In this document: in pieces, positions 30,470 through 40,558 of the stretch
Layout of the letters: each line of letters opens with the position of its first letter
Position numbering within the stretch: the stretch's first letter is position 1
NCBI GenBank assembly: GCA_964019335.1
Contig: OZ025722.1
Coordinates: forward strand, 372,001 to 436,000
Origin: Diplonema japonicum
Taxonomy: Eukaryota > Euglenozoa > Diplonemea > Diplonemida > Diplonemidae
Length of the DNA: 64,000 nucleotides
Direction: 5' to 3'
Notes under the pieces: generated by a model
Told to the model about the DNA's origin: nothing
The model's database searches: none
The model's input: only the letters and a program-made list of their open reading frames with translations
Translations under genes and position numbers: made by a program

Positions 30470-31327
30470 ATGGGCAAAAAAATTGGAAGTTTCTGGGTAA
30501 GCAACACCCAACTAGGTGAGGGCAACTTCTCAGTGGTACATCTGGGAAAGCACGAAAAAACAGGCCAAGAAGTCGCGGTAAAGATCATAAAGAACAGAAG
30601 CGTAGCAGCAGAGAACGCAGCGAAGCAGATGATGCGAGAAATCGCGGTGATGCAGACCCTGCGCCACCCAAACGTGGTATGCCTCCACGAGACCCTACAA
30701 ACGAGCAATAATATTTACATGGTACTCGAGATGGTGAAGGGAACAGAATTGTTTACCATTGTAAAGCAGCATCCCTACGGCATGCCTGAAGATCTTGTCC
30801 GCAAGTACTATCACGACGTCATAGCTGGCGTCCACTACGTCCACTCCCAAAGCCTCGCACACCGCGATTTGAAGCCTGAGAACATCCTTATCACAAATGA
30901 CGGTCATGTTAAGATTGCTGACTTTGGATTATCAAATATCCAGGCTACGACACAGTCAGGGCGTGTTCCTGACATGATGGCTCTCAAGACCTTGTGTGGT
31001 ACTTTACACTATGTTGCCCCAGAGGTTCTTGAGAAAGGTGGTTACAACGGGTTCCAAGCCGACGTTTGGTCCTGTGGGGTGATCTTGTATGTCTGTCTTG
31101 TTGGGACCCTTCCCTTCAACGACACTACCTCCAAGCTTATTATGGACAAGATCCTGGCGTGTAAGCCGACGCTGCCTCCGCACCTTTCCCCTCTTGCTGC
31201 GGAGATTATTGGTCGTATCCTTGTTAAGTGCCCGACCGGGAGGTACACTATACCCGATATCATCTCGCACCCTTGGTTCGTTGTTGGGTTTGACCCCTCT
31301 AAGCTGTCGCAAGGATCGCGTGATTGA
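30470..31327 (+). CDS. Ser/Thr protein kinase, CAMK/SNF1-like
   Basis: 285 residues, essentially a bare kinase domain. It has the glycine loop GEGNFSVV (16-23), VAVK lysine K38, the alphaC Glu at about 57, HRDLKPEN with catalytic D133, DFG D151 and APE 183-185, ending in HPWF near the C-terminus. HRDLKPEN followed by ILITNDGHVKIADFGLS is typical of the CAMK group (SNF1, CIPK, NuaK). All catalytic residues are present, so it should be active. There is no UBA, KA1 or calmodulin-binding tail, so regulation must come from a partner. The start follows an uninterrupted A run of about 24 bases. The nearby four-CBS protein could tempt one to see an AMPK pair, but the kinase lacks the AMPK alpha tail. 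Confidence 0.9.
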   Translation: MGKKIGSFWVSNTQLGEGNFSVVHLGKHEKTGQEVAVKIIKNRSVAAENAAKQMMREIAVMQTLRHPNVVCLHETLQTSNNIYMVLEMVKGTELFTIVKQHPYGMPEDLVRKYYHDVIAGVHYVHSQSLAHRDLKPENILITNDGHVKIADFGLSNIQATTQSGRVPDMMALKTLCGTLHYVAPEVLEKGGYNGFQADVWSCGVILYVCLVGTLPFNDTTSKLIMDKILACKPTLPPHLSPLAAEIIGRILVKCPTGRYTIPDIISHPWFVVGFDPSKLSQGSRD

Positions 31328-31598
31328 AAGAGGGGAAAAAAAAAAAAAAAAAAGATTGCTCCAAAAAAGAAGAAAAAAAAAAAAAAGAAAAAAGAAAAAA
31401 AAAAACGTTTAGATTCGCTCAGCCGCTGCATGCTCGCATTCTTTGCGGAGACCATGCATATGGCTTTTTTTTTTTTTTTTTTTTTTTTATTAATTTTTTA
31501 TTTTTATTTTGTACTTCTTCTTTTTTTTTTTATTTTTTTTTTTATAAACCCTTCTCGATCGTTTCCACGAGCACATCAGGGGGGGGCGGCAGAAGGGG

Positions 31599-32576
31599 AT
31601 GTACGCCATAGCGTTGATGTCCCCAATGGAGGATGAGAAGCAGAGAGCCTTCCGCAGGACACTTCTGATGGAGGAGGATTCGAGTGACGAGGGGACAGAA
31701 GAGGAGAAAAACACGGTGTTTAAAATGCCGGAGCCGCCGCAGAAGCCGACCCCAGAGCAAGGGTCGCCAAGGTACGGGGCACGAGGTCCGCGGCGAGGGT
31801 GTGAGGTAGTGTGCGACCCTGCAGTGGTACCGCTGGTAGCGGTATTCCTAACGGTTCATGATGTAGTGGCACTGCTCCGTGTGTCAAGCAAAACCTACTC
31901 CGTGTGGAACAACCAGCACACATGGCGCAGCGTGTACACACGGTCAGCGACACGACAGACAACAACACCAAACATCGACTACCGAGGGAGGTGCAAGCTC
32001 ATGCGACGGGAAAGCTTTACAACCCAACGGTCGCCATTAGTTAAGCAACTCTCATTTACAAAAACAGAGACATCAGAGGCAGCGCCTTGTTGCGACTTCG
32101 ATGTGGGGAAGCAGCTGGAGATGGCTGACATGAGCTTCAAGGAGCTAGAGACATGGTCACCCGCTGCTGAGAAGAAAGCGGCCGCCACAGAAAGCGACAA
32201 CATCGACAGAGAAGCCGAGAAGCGGTTGCAGCTGTTCAAGACAGAGTTGAAGAGATCTGTCGAAGCCACTCCGTTGCAGAGGATGTGCACCCATTCCCAG
32301 CTTGCTATTAATAGGACGCTAGATGTTACATGTTACCATATGACATGTGATAAGTGCGATGTTTCCGCGACCATGCGTGTCAGGAAGGGTGTGGCTGTCC
32401 TTGCAGGCATCGACCTCGGACCCTTGCGGCAGAGGAACAAGACGACCAACCGCACGACAGGCGTGCACCAGGCAAAAGCTAAAACCACCTCCCAAAAGCC
32501 GATGACGGCGAACAGCGCCCACCGCCAGCTGCCCCCTTTGCAGACCAAGACACGGTCCCACGTCACCACACGGTGA
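31599..32576 (+). CDS. F-box-like protein, 325 aa
   Basis: Residues about 65-110 (PAVVPLVAVFLTVHDVVALL, then RVSSKTYSVWNNQHTWRSVY) resemble an F-box. They have a hydrophobic start, a central VxxLLRVSS helix and the late W of a TWRxxY segment. F-box proteins bring substrates to SCF ubiquitin ligases through SKP1. The rest has an acidic Ser-containing N-terminus, a helical middle (FKELETWSPAAEKKAAAT) and a basic Thr/Gln/Lys-rich tail with no domain I recognise. The start is the first ATG after the acceptor ACATCAG (31578). Two in-frame Met codons follow within ten residues. The function is inferred from one short motif. Confidence 0.5.
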   Translation: MYAIALMSPMEDEKQRAFRRTLLMEEDSSDEGTEEEKNTVFKMPEPPQKPTPEQGSPRYGARGPRRGCEVVCDPAVVPLVAVFLTVHDVVALLRVSSKTYSVWNNQHTWRSVYTRSATRQTTTPNIDYRGRCKLMRRESFTTQRSPLVKQLSFTKTETSEAAPCCDFDVGKQLEMADMSFKELETWSPAAEKKAAATESDNIDREAEKRLQLFKTELKRSVEATPLQRMCTHSQLAINRTLDVTCYHMTCDKCDVSATMRVRKGVAVLAGIDLGPLRQRNKTTNRTTGVHQAKAKTTSQKPMTANSAHRQLPPLQTKTRSHVTTR

Positions 32577-32758
32577 TGTTCCCTCCCCTCTGCTGACTTA
32601 TTTGTGGATCTGTATCCGTTTCTGTTTCGTTTTATTTTTCTTTTTTTTGTAACATCTGATACATTTTCATTTTTTTTTAAAATTCCTTTTTTTTTTTTTA
32701 TACTCCAACCGACATCCCATACAAGTAGGTAGGGGCGGCTACAACAGAAAAAGAAAAC

Positions 32759-34021
32759 ATGACCGAGTCCGACAAGAAAACATCTCCGCCCAAGCGTCCG
32801 AGGATGAGGATGAAGCTGTCGCGACCGACACCGCCGAAGCCTGCTGAAAAAAGGAAGGAACCGGAAGACAAGCAGGAGCAGGACGGGAAGCGGTTGAAGA
32901 CCGATGATGCCTCCTACGGGCCGTACGGAGGGCTGAGCCCTGCGTACGGAGTTCCCGCGGGGGTGGACCTGTCGGGAATGTCGCCGAGTTACGGGATGTC
33001 ACCTAGTTATGGGATCAGTCCCGCGTACGGAGCAAGTCCTTCAAAACCAAACCCGATAGACCTTGGAGGTGTGCTGAAGGCATCCATCATGCAGATGTTG
33101 AAGGAGCTCAGTCCGAACAATTACGTGGAGACGAATATTATTTGCGTGAAGCTATCGACCACACTGGCTGTAGCGTTGGACAAGCTTGCCGACAACAAGA
33201 TCCTCGCGATGCCCGTTGTCGACGAGGAAGGCCACTACCTAGACATCGTGGACAACTTCGACGTCATGCGCTTCATCACCAACTCCTTCACAGACGACGA
33301 GATCCTTAAGTCAAAGCAGCCCTCCGAAGAAACCCAATCCTCAGTATGGCACGAGCTGACCATCAAAGGCAAGACCCTCATGAGCCACACAGTCAAGGAC
33401 CTCATCGCCAAGCGAGGGTCACGCGGCGACGTTCAAGTCACCACTCTTGAGGGGACAGACACAGTATCTAAGCTTCTCCATGTCTTTTTGAAGAACAGGA
33501 CGTCAGACGGAAGGACATTCCACAGATTAGTTCTACTCACCCCTGAAAGGCACATACGGGCTATGGTGTCACAAAGCGATGTACTGAAGTACCTGTACAG
33601 GCATGAGGTGAATGTGAAAGCTGCGTCGATGCAGTCCGGTAAAACGTTAAAAGAAATTGGGCTGACCAAGAGACGTGTGGTGGTGGTGCAGCACAACTCA
33701 TCGATTCTTTACGCCTTCTACAAGATGACGCGGTTCCAGGCGCACTCTGTGGCTGTTGTAAAGGAGGGAAAGCTCGTGCGCCACTTCTCAGCGTCCGATT
33801 TGCGTGGGTTCACTTCGACTTCCTTCCCCCTTCTCCTCTCTCCCATTCTTACGTACAGTACCAAAAAGCCAGCCACTACCTCATCCGACGCCACGTTGTG
33901 GGAGGCCCTGCAGCTGTTCGCCGGGAAGAAGCTGCACCGCTGCTGCATTGTGGACTCCAACGGTATCCCCTACTCCCTAGTCAGCATAGCTAACATCCTC
34001 GCTGCGCTTATGAAGGTCTGA
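32759..34021 (+). CDS. Four-CBS-domain protein, AMPK-gamma-like
   Basis: 420 residues. The first 100 are basic, then Pro/Tyr/Gly/Ser-rich with a repeated SPxYG motif. From about 120 to the end are two Bateman pairs, that is four CBS domains: ILAMPVVDEEGHYLDIVDNF, HRLVLLTPERHIRAMVSQSD, HSVAVVKEGKLVRHFSASDL and HRCCIVDSNGIPYSLVSIAN. Two Bateman pairs in one chain are the architecture of AMPK gamma/SNF4, which senses AMP/ATP. Other adenylate-sensing CBS proteins are possible. The Asp that contacts ribose in gamma subunits is matched by Asp at some but not obviously all sites. The gene is cytosolic by its lack of signals. Confidence 0.75.
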   Translation: MTESDKKTSPPKRPRMRMKLSRPTPPKPAEKRKEPEDKQEQDGKRLKTDDASYGPYGGLSPAYGVPAGVDLSGMSPSYGMSPSYGISPAYGASPSKPNPIDLGGVLKASIMQMLKELSPNNYVETNIICVKLSTTLAVALDKLADNKILAMPVVDEEGHYLDIVDNFDVMRFITNSFTDDEILKSKQPSEETQSSVWHELTIKGKTLMSHTVKDLIAKRGSRGDVQVTTLEGTDTVSKLLHVFLKNRTSDGRTFHRLVLLTPERHIRAMVSQSDVLKYLYRHEVNVKAASMQSGKTLKEIGLTKRRVVVVQHNSSILYAFYKMTRFQAHSVAVVKEGKLVRHFSASDLRGFTSTSFPLLLSPILTYSTKKPATTSSDATLWEALQLFAGKKLHRCCIVDSNGIPYSLVSIANILAALMKV

Positions 34022-34509
34022 AGATGTAATTTTTTTTTTTTTTTGTTAAAAAAAAAAGAAAAAGAAAAGCGAGAAAAGAAAAAAAAAGAAGTGTTTTTTT
34101 TTTGATTCCCTCTCCCCCTCCCCCATGTTTTTTAAAGAAAACCTCCCTGTCCCCTTTTTTTATAACTTTTTTCTTTTAATTCCACTGCAAAACAAAAAAT
34201 GAATTTTATTTTTAAACAAAAAAAAGTCTGAGAGAACGAAGAAAAAAAAAAGTGGAGAAGAAACCGAAAAATAGCCGGGGGGGGGGGGGGGGGATTTCCC
34301 ATTAGCTAGATCGAGAAGAGCGTGTCTGTCCTCCTAAAACTGGGGCCTATGTTTTTTAATACGAGAAGAGAGAAAAAAATGAGGGAGGTAAAAAAAAAAA
34401 AGGAAAAGAAACCAAGAAAAGCTAAAACCTGCTTTAGTTCTATTTTTATCAACACGCACTGCAACTAATGGGGGGGGGGGGGGGGGGTAACATTTTACAG
34501 GAGGCCACT
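34022..34509. other. Intergenic with poly-G and poly-A tracts
   Basis: Contains two G runs on the + strand (34278-34292 and 34470-34486), rare here against many C runs, plus A/T runs. The final TTTTACAG (34500) is the acceptor for the next gene. No gene recognised. Confidence 0.6.
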
Positions 34510-36779
34510 ATGAGATGCTCCTCCTCCCGTTCGGGTTACATGAAGGCGAGGCGCACACCGCCACAGGGAACAGGCCTTCCAGCCGTCAACGGAGGAAATG
34601 TGTCCGGGTCAGTAAGAGCATCGTGCGCAACAAACAGCAGGGTACGCTACGATTGGCACCGGTAGTGAAACAGAAGTGGAATAACATAAAGAGCACAAAG
34701 GGCAGCCCGTTGCAACAGGCACTTCACGAAATCGCGGTGCAGAAGAGAGACTTCGCCATCATGATAGCCAACGAACAACAGGAGGGTACCACCGGCCTTA
34801 CGAAAGAGAACTTGAACCAAAACATGAAATACTTCGCGCCTTTAAGCGTTCAAAAGGACAACTTCAACGAAAACATTGATGTCAGTACCAGAGCGAGCGT
34901 TCGCCAGCGGTCGGAAGGCCACATGACTCCGAGAAGAAAACGAGAGCGGCCCGTCCCCATCTCTGCCATCGAGTCTTTTGTCCACATGCATGTTTCCTCA
35001 CGCTCTCCTATGTTGCAGAAGAGTCCCAAGGTGCTTTCCTCGTCTAAGCAGCCTGTGGAGGACACCACGGGTTTGCACTGTTCTGTGTCGAGATCACGCA
35101 TCGACAAGACTCTGCCCTGCGACGGAACCGACTTGACCGCCTTCACCTTTGATCCGTTGCTCCACCTCAGTCCCAGCATGCAGAACTTAAACAGACAACA
35201 GGCCTGCTACAGCCCCCCTTATGAGGAACCCCTCGAGACCTTCACCATCGAACCAGAGATTCTCGTCGAGAGTGGGTCTTCGTCTTCAGTTCCCACGCCA
35301 ACCAAGGCCGACTCCCCGCCGCTTCAGCCCGTTGCCGTCCCGAGGTATGAGAGGACAGTTAAAGTCATGAAGCACCGCGCAAGGCGGCGGAAGGGCCCCC
35401 CGCGTGACGTTCTCAACGCCAAGCTCGCGCACGACAGGGACGTGGTTGAGAGCATGATGCAGAAGTACAATAGAAACGAGAAACGCCGTACGGCCGCCCC
35501 TTCGCTGAAGCTGAGGATGCGCACCGACAACTACTCGGCACAGTGGGTGAAGGCCTTCAGCTGCATACCAGGTGTTATGTTCGCAGAGTCTCTGAAGCGG
35601 TCCCTTGCTAGCTACAAGCTGGGGTACGCCCTTGTGCCGCTTATCAGGCGGTTTCTACGAAGGAAGTACCGGCAGAAAGAGAGGTGTGCGTTGCTCTCTG
35701 CACACCCGGTTGAGAAACTGCTAGTGCGGCAGCTCTGCCAACATAGGATTTTAAGCGTCTGGCGGCAACACCAACTGGAGCAGTTAGCGAGCGAGGCTGG
35801 GTTGATAGCCTTTAAGCCACACGAGGTAATCTCACAAAAGGGCGAACCTGTGACAGCATGCTTGATCATCGCCAAGGGGTGCGTTGTAGTTGAGGACGGA
35901 GTGGGACATACGCTGCACGAAGGGGATATATTTAACACGAGCGCTTGCTCGTTCGGGAACTCGGTGCACAGGTGCACCTACCGTGCGTGTGACTGCATCG
36001 TGGTATGCTACATGATGAAGGTGCGAGTGTTTCAAGATATGCTTGCAGCAGCATCTCCTAAAACAAGGCAGGCCTGCGCTGCTGAGCGGGCGAAGGCACA
36101 GGTGGCTGAGATGCGCATGTTCCGTAAGTTATCTCATGCGGATCTGAAAGCGCATCCCGTGCTTGCGATCGCGTGTAATCAGCTGCTTGAGGACCTTGCT
36201 GTCTGTGCAGTGCCTAAAGTGTTCCTATCTGGCGAGGTGCTGTACGAGGGAGGTGACGTGTGCTGTGGGTTGTATGCAGTGTTAAGTAGCGGGGCAGGCA
36301 AGCGGCAAGCATCGTTCATTGCTGATAAGAAATCAGGTCACCTCGTTGTCGGTGTGGAGGAGACCCTCTTTGTGGGAATCAAGCGGACCGTGACCGTCGT
36401 AGCTGATGGCGACCTTGAAGCGTGGTTCATTACCAAAGCGGACGTGTCGCGGCTTGTGAAGGACTACCCCAAGGTGTTTTATGAGATGCGGGTCGCTTCA
36501 CGAGACCTCATAGCGCAAAATGTGCCTAAGATCCCAAAAGAACACTGCCCTTTGCCACTCCCCGCTATTGTGCTCGACACTTCTGAGAAGCTAGTGACAC
36601 ACGGGGCGGCAGCAACCTCTTCTTTCTACCTCATGTCAGGGCTCCTCGTCTCTGATACATGTGAAACCTACACACCACCATGCGTCATCAGCACCTCGTA
36701 CCCCATATGGTCTTGTACCATCAAAGCCGTTACAGCTTCTATTCTTAGAAGAGTGTCATGTTCTGTGAAGAAAGCTTAG
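34510..36779 (+). CDS. Protein with degenerate cyclic-nucleotide-binding folds
   Basis: The main frame (to 36779, about 754 codons from an ATG at 34515) has a low-complexity N-terminal half. Repeated beta-roll segments follow: VISQKGEPVTACLIIAKGCV with EGDIF, then FLSGEVLYEGGDVCCGLYAV, and a third partial one. These resemble CNBD folds but lack the Gly-Glu-x-Ala/Arg phosphate cassette, so nucleotide binding is doubtful. The first ATG after the acceptor (34510) is in a different frame and meets a stop at 34665. Removing a GT-AG segment of 26 nt (34612-34637, GTAAGAG to ACAG) or 38 nt (34600-34637) joins that first ATG to the main frame. I favour this reading; the alternative is initiation at 34515. 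Confidence 0.65.
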
Positions 36780-36823
36780 CACTATCGGTCGCTGTCCGTT
36801 CCTCTATACCCTGCAGGTTACAC

Positions 36824-38605
36824 ATGAGCGTGTTAGAAGTGCTGGACCTAAGGCTAGGGAGGTTGCGCTGTGCTGTCGATCATGAGGCTTCAGAGAAGGT
36901 GGAGAGCAACGGAGTAGTCCTGCTGGCAACCAGGAAGCCCAACGATGGGCTAGGACGGAGTGTGCTGAAACATTACTGCAACGATCTGCAGACAATTGCT
37001 CTTCGGTTGAATTACATGCACAACTCGCCCACCAGCGTGAACACTGAGGGTATCAGGTGGGTGTGCAAGATGGTGGTGACTTACAAATGCGAGCCCATCC
37101 TCGTGCGACACGGGGCAGAGGTGTTGTTCTTATGCTGTAAACACAACCCCCGCATGAGTTATATACTGAAAGAGCTTGGGATTGTGAGTCTTATCCAAGT
37201 CGTGCTGGCCATAAGCCAAAAGGATACCTACGACACAGACAGGTTGACCGGCATGCTGAACCTCATACAGGCTCTGTGTTGTAACAAACTGCATGCCGAA
37301 GATGTCAGCTCTGTAGGAGGCCTTGTGAAGTATGTGACCCACGCTTCAAAGGAATGCCTGCAGCAAGAGCCCAACATCACCATCATGGCGCTCTCCACGC
37401 TGGCCAGCTTGGCATGCCAGACGAGCATTGCCGAGATGCTGACGAACGGGGCACATTTGTTTGCGATGACGCTAATAAGCCCGAAGCACAGAAGTGTCAC
37501 CATGATCACGACAGCTGCCAGCTTCATCTCTGTGATAAGCAACGATCCTTTGGGCGCAAAGGCGCTGTCAGAGTCCTCGATCATATTCCGGTTACTGAAC
37601 GTTATCAAAACCGTGAAGCACGACGAGGGACAGCTGGTGACATACAGCTGCATCCGCGATGTATGCCTTGCAGCGAAAGGCTCCGAGCACATTAGAGAGG
37701 AGCTCAGGAAGCACCACGCGACGCAGATCACGCTGCGGTCGATATCCAAAGGCAACCACAAAAACCAGAAGCTGTTGATCCTGTTGCTCGATTCCTTATC
37801 CGTGATTACTGAAACTGCAGTGTCCTACCTGTCGTTGGCGTTTTTGGGGCTAAACATGCTGATCGAGATCCTGGCAGCTAGCTTGGAGAGCGGCAACAAG
37901 TGCGTGTCTATTGCAGTGTGCAAGGTTGTGCTCGTGTCACTGAAGGACCCGCAGGGTGCGAAGCTATTCAGCATCCATGCCTGCACTGTCGTGCTGGACG
38001 CGCTTATTCTGTACCAAAATGAAGAAGAAGTGCTGACGCTGCTGGAGCTGTGCTCTGTGTTGTCCACTTACAGCGTGTTTCGTGAAATGCTCAGCAAGAT
38101 GTCGGAGCTCCTTTCTCAGATATTTAACAAAGGTAAAGACGATAAACTGATGTGCTCGCACATCGCCTCCTGTGCCATCAACCTCACCAGCAACGACGAC
38201 TTCATCAAGTCAGTGCTCCACACTCTCATCCAATCCGCCGCCTCACTCAACTGTCCTACCTTGATGGACCTCGTCGTCAAGCTTCAGTGCAGCATATGCA
38301 AGACAGAGGACGACAGGTCATACCTCATGTCCTTGGGAGGCCTGGACCTAATACTCGACCGTGCCCTTTCCAGAGGCGCTATGTCACCTTCCTTCACCAT
38401 CAAGAGCCTTCTCATATTCGCAGCATCTCCTAATATTGAGATTAAAGGCTACCTTATCATGAAAGGCATTTTTGAGGTTATTGAGGGCATCTACCTCGTT
38501 TGTAAGGACCCACCTCCTCAGCTCTTCACCATACTGAAGTCGCTGATGGTGCACCCTGACGGCGAGGCGTACATCATGACGTCAAATCTCAATGAGTTGT
38601 TTTGA
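36824..38605 (+). CDS. ARM/HEAT-like alpha-helical repeat protein
   Basis: 593 residues from the first ATG after the acceptor CCCTGCAG (36816). Almost all of it is predicted helix in repeating pairs, such as IMALSTLASLACQTSIAEML and VCKVVLVSLKDPQGAKLF. The leucines and small residues are spaced like those of armadillo repeats (GGLVKYV, GLDLILDR). There is no nucleotide-binding, catalytic or membrane motif. It is probably a protein-binding scaffold. The gene starts 45 nt after the previous stop, a tight polycistronic spacing. Confidence 0.65.
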   Translation: MSVLEVLDLRLGRLRCAVDHEASEKVESNGVVLLATRKPNDGLGRSVLKHYCNDLQTIALRLNYMHNSPTSVNTEGIRWVCKMVVTYKCEPILVRHGAEVLFLCCKHNPRMSYILKELGIVSLIQVVLAISQKDTYDTDRLTGMLNLIQALCCNKLHAEDVSSVGGLVKYVTHASKECLQQEPNITIMALSTLASLACQTSIAEMLTNGAHLFAMTLISPKHRSVTMITTAASFISVISNDPLGAKALSESSIIFRLLNVIKTVKHDEGQLVTYSCIRDVCLAAKGSEHIREELRKHHATQITLRSISKGNHKNQKLLILLLDSLSVITETAVSYLSLAFLGLNMLIEILAASLESGNKCVSIAVCKVVLVSLKDPQGAKLFSIHACTVVLDALILYQNEEEVLTLLELCSVLSTYSVFREMLSKMSELLSQIFNKGKDDKLMCSHIASCAINLTSNDDFIKSVLHTLIQSAASLNCPTLMDLVVKLQCSICKTEDDRSYLMSLGGLDLILDRALSRGAMSPSFTIKSLLIFAASPNIEIKGYLIMKGIFEVIEGIYLVCKDPPPQLFTILKSLMVHPDGEAYIMTSNLNELF

Positions 38606-38658
38606 TTGATTTCTTTTTTGTATGTTTACTTGAAACCCCCTACAGGAGCGTCCACATC

Positions 38659-40196
38659 ATGTTGAAGGCCTACCCCCGCCGCTTTGATGAGGAGCAGATC
38701 CCGCTGCGTTTTACATATGACGACGTCCTGTTGATCCCGAAGAGGAGTCACATCAGGAGCAGGAAGGACGTGCACACAAAAACAATGCTGTCGAGGAACA
38801 TCTCGCTCAACATACCGATTGTCGCCAGCAACATGGACACTGTGTGTGAGGTGGACATGTCGATCGCTGTCGCCAGGGCGGGAGGGATCGGCATCTTACA
38901 CAGGTTCTGCACCGTCGAGGAGCAGTGCGAGATGGTGACGAAGGTCAAGCGTGCGCAGAGTTACAAAATACAAAACCCGAGAAGCGTCGCACCCGACGAC
39001 ACGATCGCCAAGGCGCGCAAAGTCATGGAGTACGACTACGGGGCGAAGTACGGCATCACGTCTGTGATGGTGCTTGACCCGAGCACTAACAGGCTGGAGG
39101 GGGTCCTCACCAGAACTGACCTGCAGTTCACCTCGCACTCCGCGGACAATGCTAAGGTGCGCGAAGTAATGGTACCGAGGAGGAACCTGATCGTCTCGCA
39201 CGACCCTGACATCAGCATGGCGGAGGCGCAGAGCCTGATGCACGACGGGCGTGTGTCGAACTTGCCTGTCATCGATGCTAACAACACGCTGCTGTTTCTA
39301 ATCACAGCGACAGATATTAAGAAAATGTTGCACAACAAGGAGGCGACGACGGACGGCAAAGGGAGGTTACGTGTGGGTGCGGCTGTGGGCGTCAAAAAGG
39401 GCGACCTCGAGAGGGCCAGACGGCTGGTGGAAGTGGGCTGCGACGTGCTGGTGATCGACATCGCACACGGCCACAGCGACCTGGAGATCGAAATGTTAAA
39501 AATGCTAAAGAGCGACCCCGTTATCTCGCGTGTGGACATCATCGCAGGCAACATCTGCACTGCACAGGCGGCAGTGGACCTCATCGAGGCGGGGGCAGAC
39601 GGTTTGAAGGTAGGCGTAGGGCCCGGTTCGATATGTATCACAAGAAAGGTTGCAGGGTCGGGGTTCCCACAGCTCTCTGCGTTGTTTGACGTGTGCCCGT
39701 ACTCCAACGAGAAGGGTGTGCCGATAATGGCTGACGGTGGCGTGCGCCTCTCGGGGGACGTGGCGAAGGCCTTGGCAGCAGGGGCATCAACTGTAATGCT
39801 GGGATCGACACTGGCGGGGACAGACGAGTCTCCAGGGTCGCTACTTGTGAAGGATGGTAAGAAGGTGAAGGTGGTGCGCGGGATGGCTGGCTACGGGGCC
39901 AACATGTCTAAAAACGAAAGAGAGCAGAGCGCCAACGACAACATCTTCGACATGACGCCTGAAGGGGTCGAGGGAATCGTTCCGTACAAGTATGCCTACC
40001 ACCATCATACACCCGGCTATCACAACACAGAGGCCCTGCTGAAGGTATATTGAAATCCATGGTCGGCGGCCTGCGCTCAGGAATGAGTTACTGCGGCGCT
40101 GCCACCATACCGGAGATGCAGAGGAAATGCGATTTCGTGCGCATTACTTCGGCCGGTCTTCACGAGTCCGGGCATCACGACATTGCGAAGATGTAG
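38659..40196 (+). CDS. Inosine-5'-monophosphate dehydrogenase, two exons
   Basis: Exons 38659-39989 and 40031-40196 give 498 residues. It oxidises IMP to XMP with NAD, the first committed step of GTP synthesis. The sequence starts FTYDDVLLIP, has the catalytic loop GVGPGSICITR (C326) and two CBS domains at about 100-215 (a Bateman module that senses purine nucleotides). The flap region MAGYGANM precedes VEGIVPYKG. Unspliced, the frame stops seven codons after the junction. Removing the 41-nt intron (39990-40030) restores VPYKGPAEG and the conserved VGGLRSGMSYCGA segment and a proper end. The spliced C-terminus is AKM, which fits the PTS1 consensus, so glycosomal location is likely, as known for kinetoplastid IMPDH. 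Confidence 0.93.
39990..40030 (+). other. 41-nt cis-spliced intron in IMPDH
   Basis: Runs from GTATGCCTACC to CAACACAG. Without its removal the protein loses the conserved C-terminal 55 residues. The splice restores the frame exactly (phase 2: AA joined to A). Confidence 0.85.
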
Positions 40197-40558
40197 AGAG
40201 AGGGGCATGGAGAGGCCGCAATTTCTTTTTTTTGCCACGCTCTGACCTCCCCCCCATCTCCCCGTTGTTTTAACGATTACACACTACGGTGACAGGAATA
40301 CGAAAAAAAATAAATAGAGAGAAACAGAGAGACACAAAATATACAGCAAGATATAAGAACCGACAACAGTACACTTCGTACGCGACATCTCTGCTGGGCT
40401 GTAACGAATAAATGATATTTTTTTCTTCTTCTTCTTTTTTTTTTTTAACACGCCTCGGTTCTGATGGTTTACTGAGATGGTTTTTTACCCTTCCCCTCTT
40501 TCCCCCCAACTCAAAGTATCTTGTCTGACCGCTATGCCAAACACCTCACAGCATGTAG
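40197..40558. other. Intergenic before the IQ-motif gene
   Basis: Contains a T run and A/T-rich DNA and ends in the acceptor CACAG (40551). Nothing else recognised. Confidence 0.55.

Noticed and set aside
30470-34021. AMPK complex from the kinase and the CBS protein
   Set aside because: The kinase has no alpha C-terminal region and no beta subunit is near; gene order is not functional here.
40031-40060. Frameshift in IMPDH at 40031-40050
   Set aside because: A 41-nt intron with proper GT-AG ends restores the conserved sequence exactly, so no lesion is needed.
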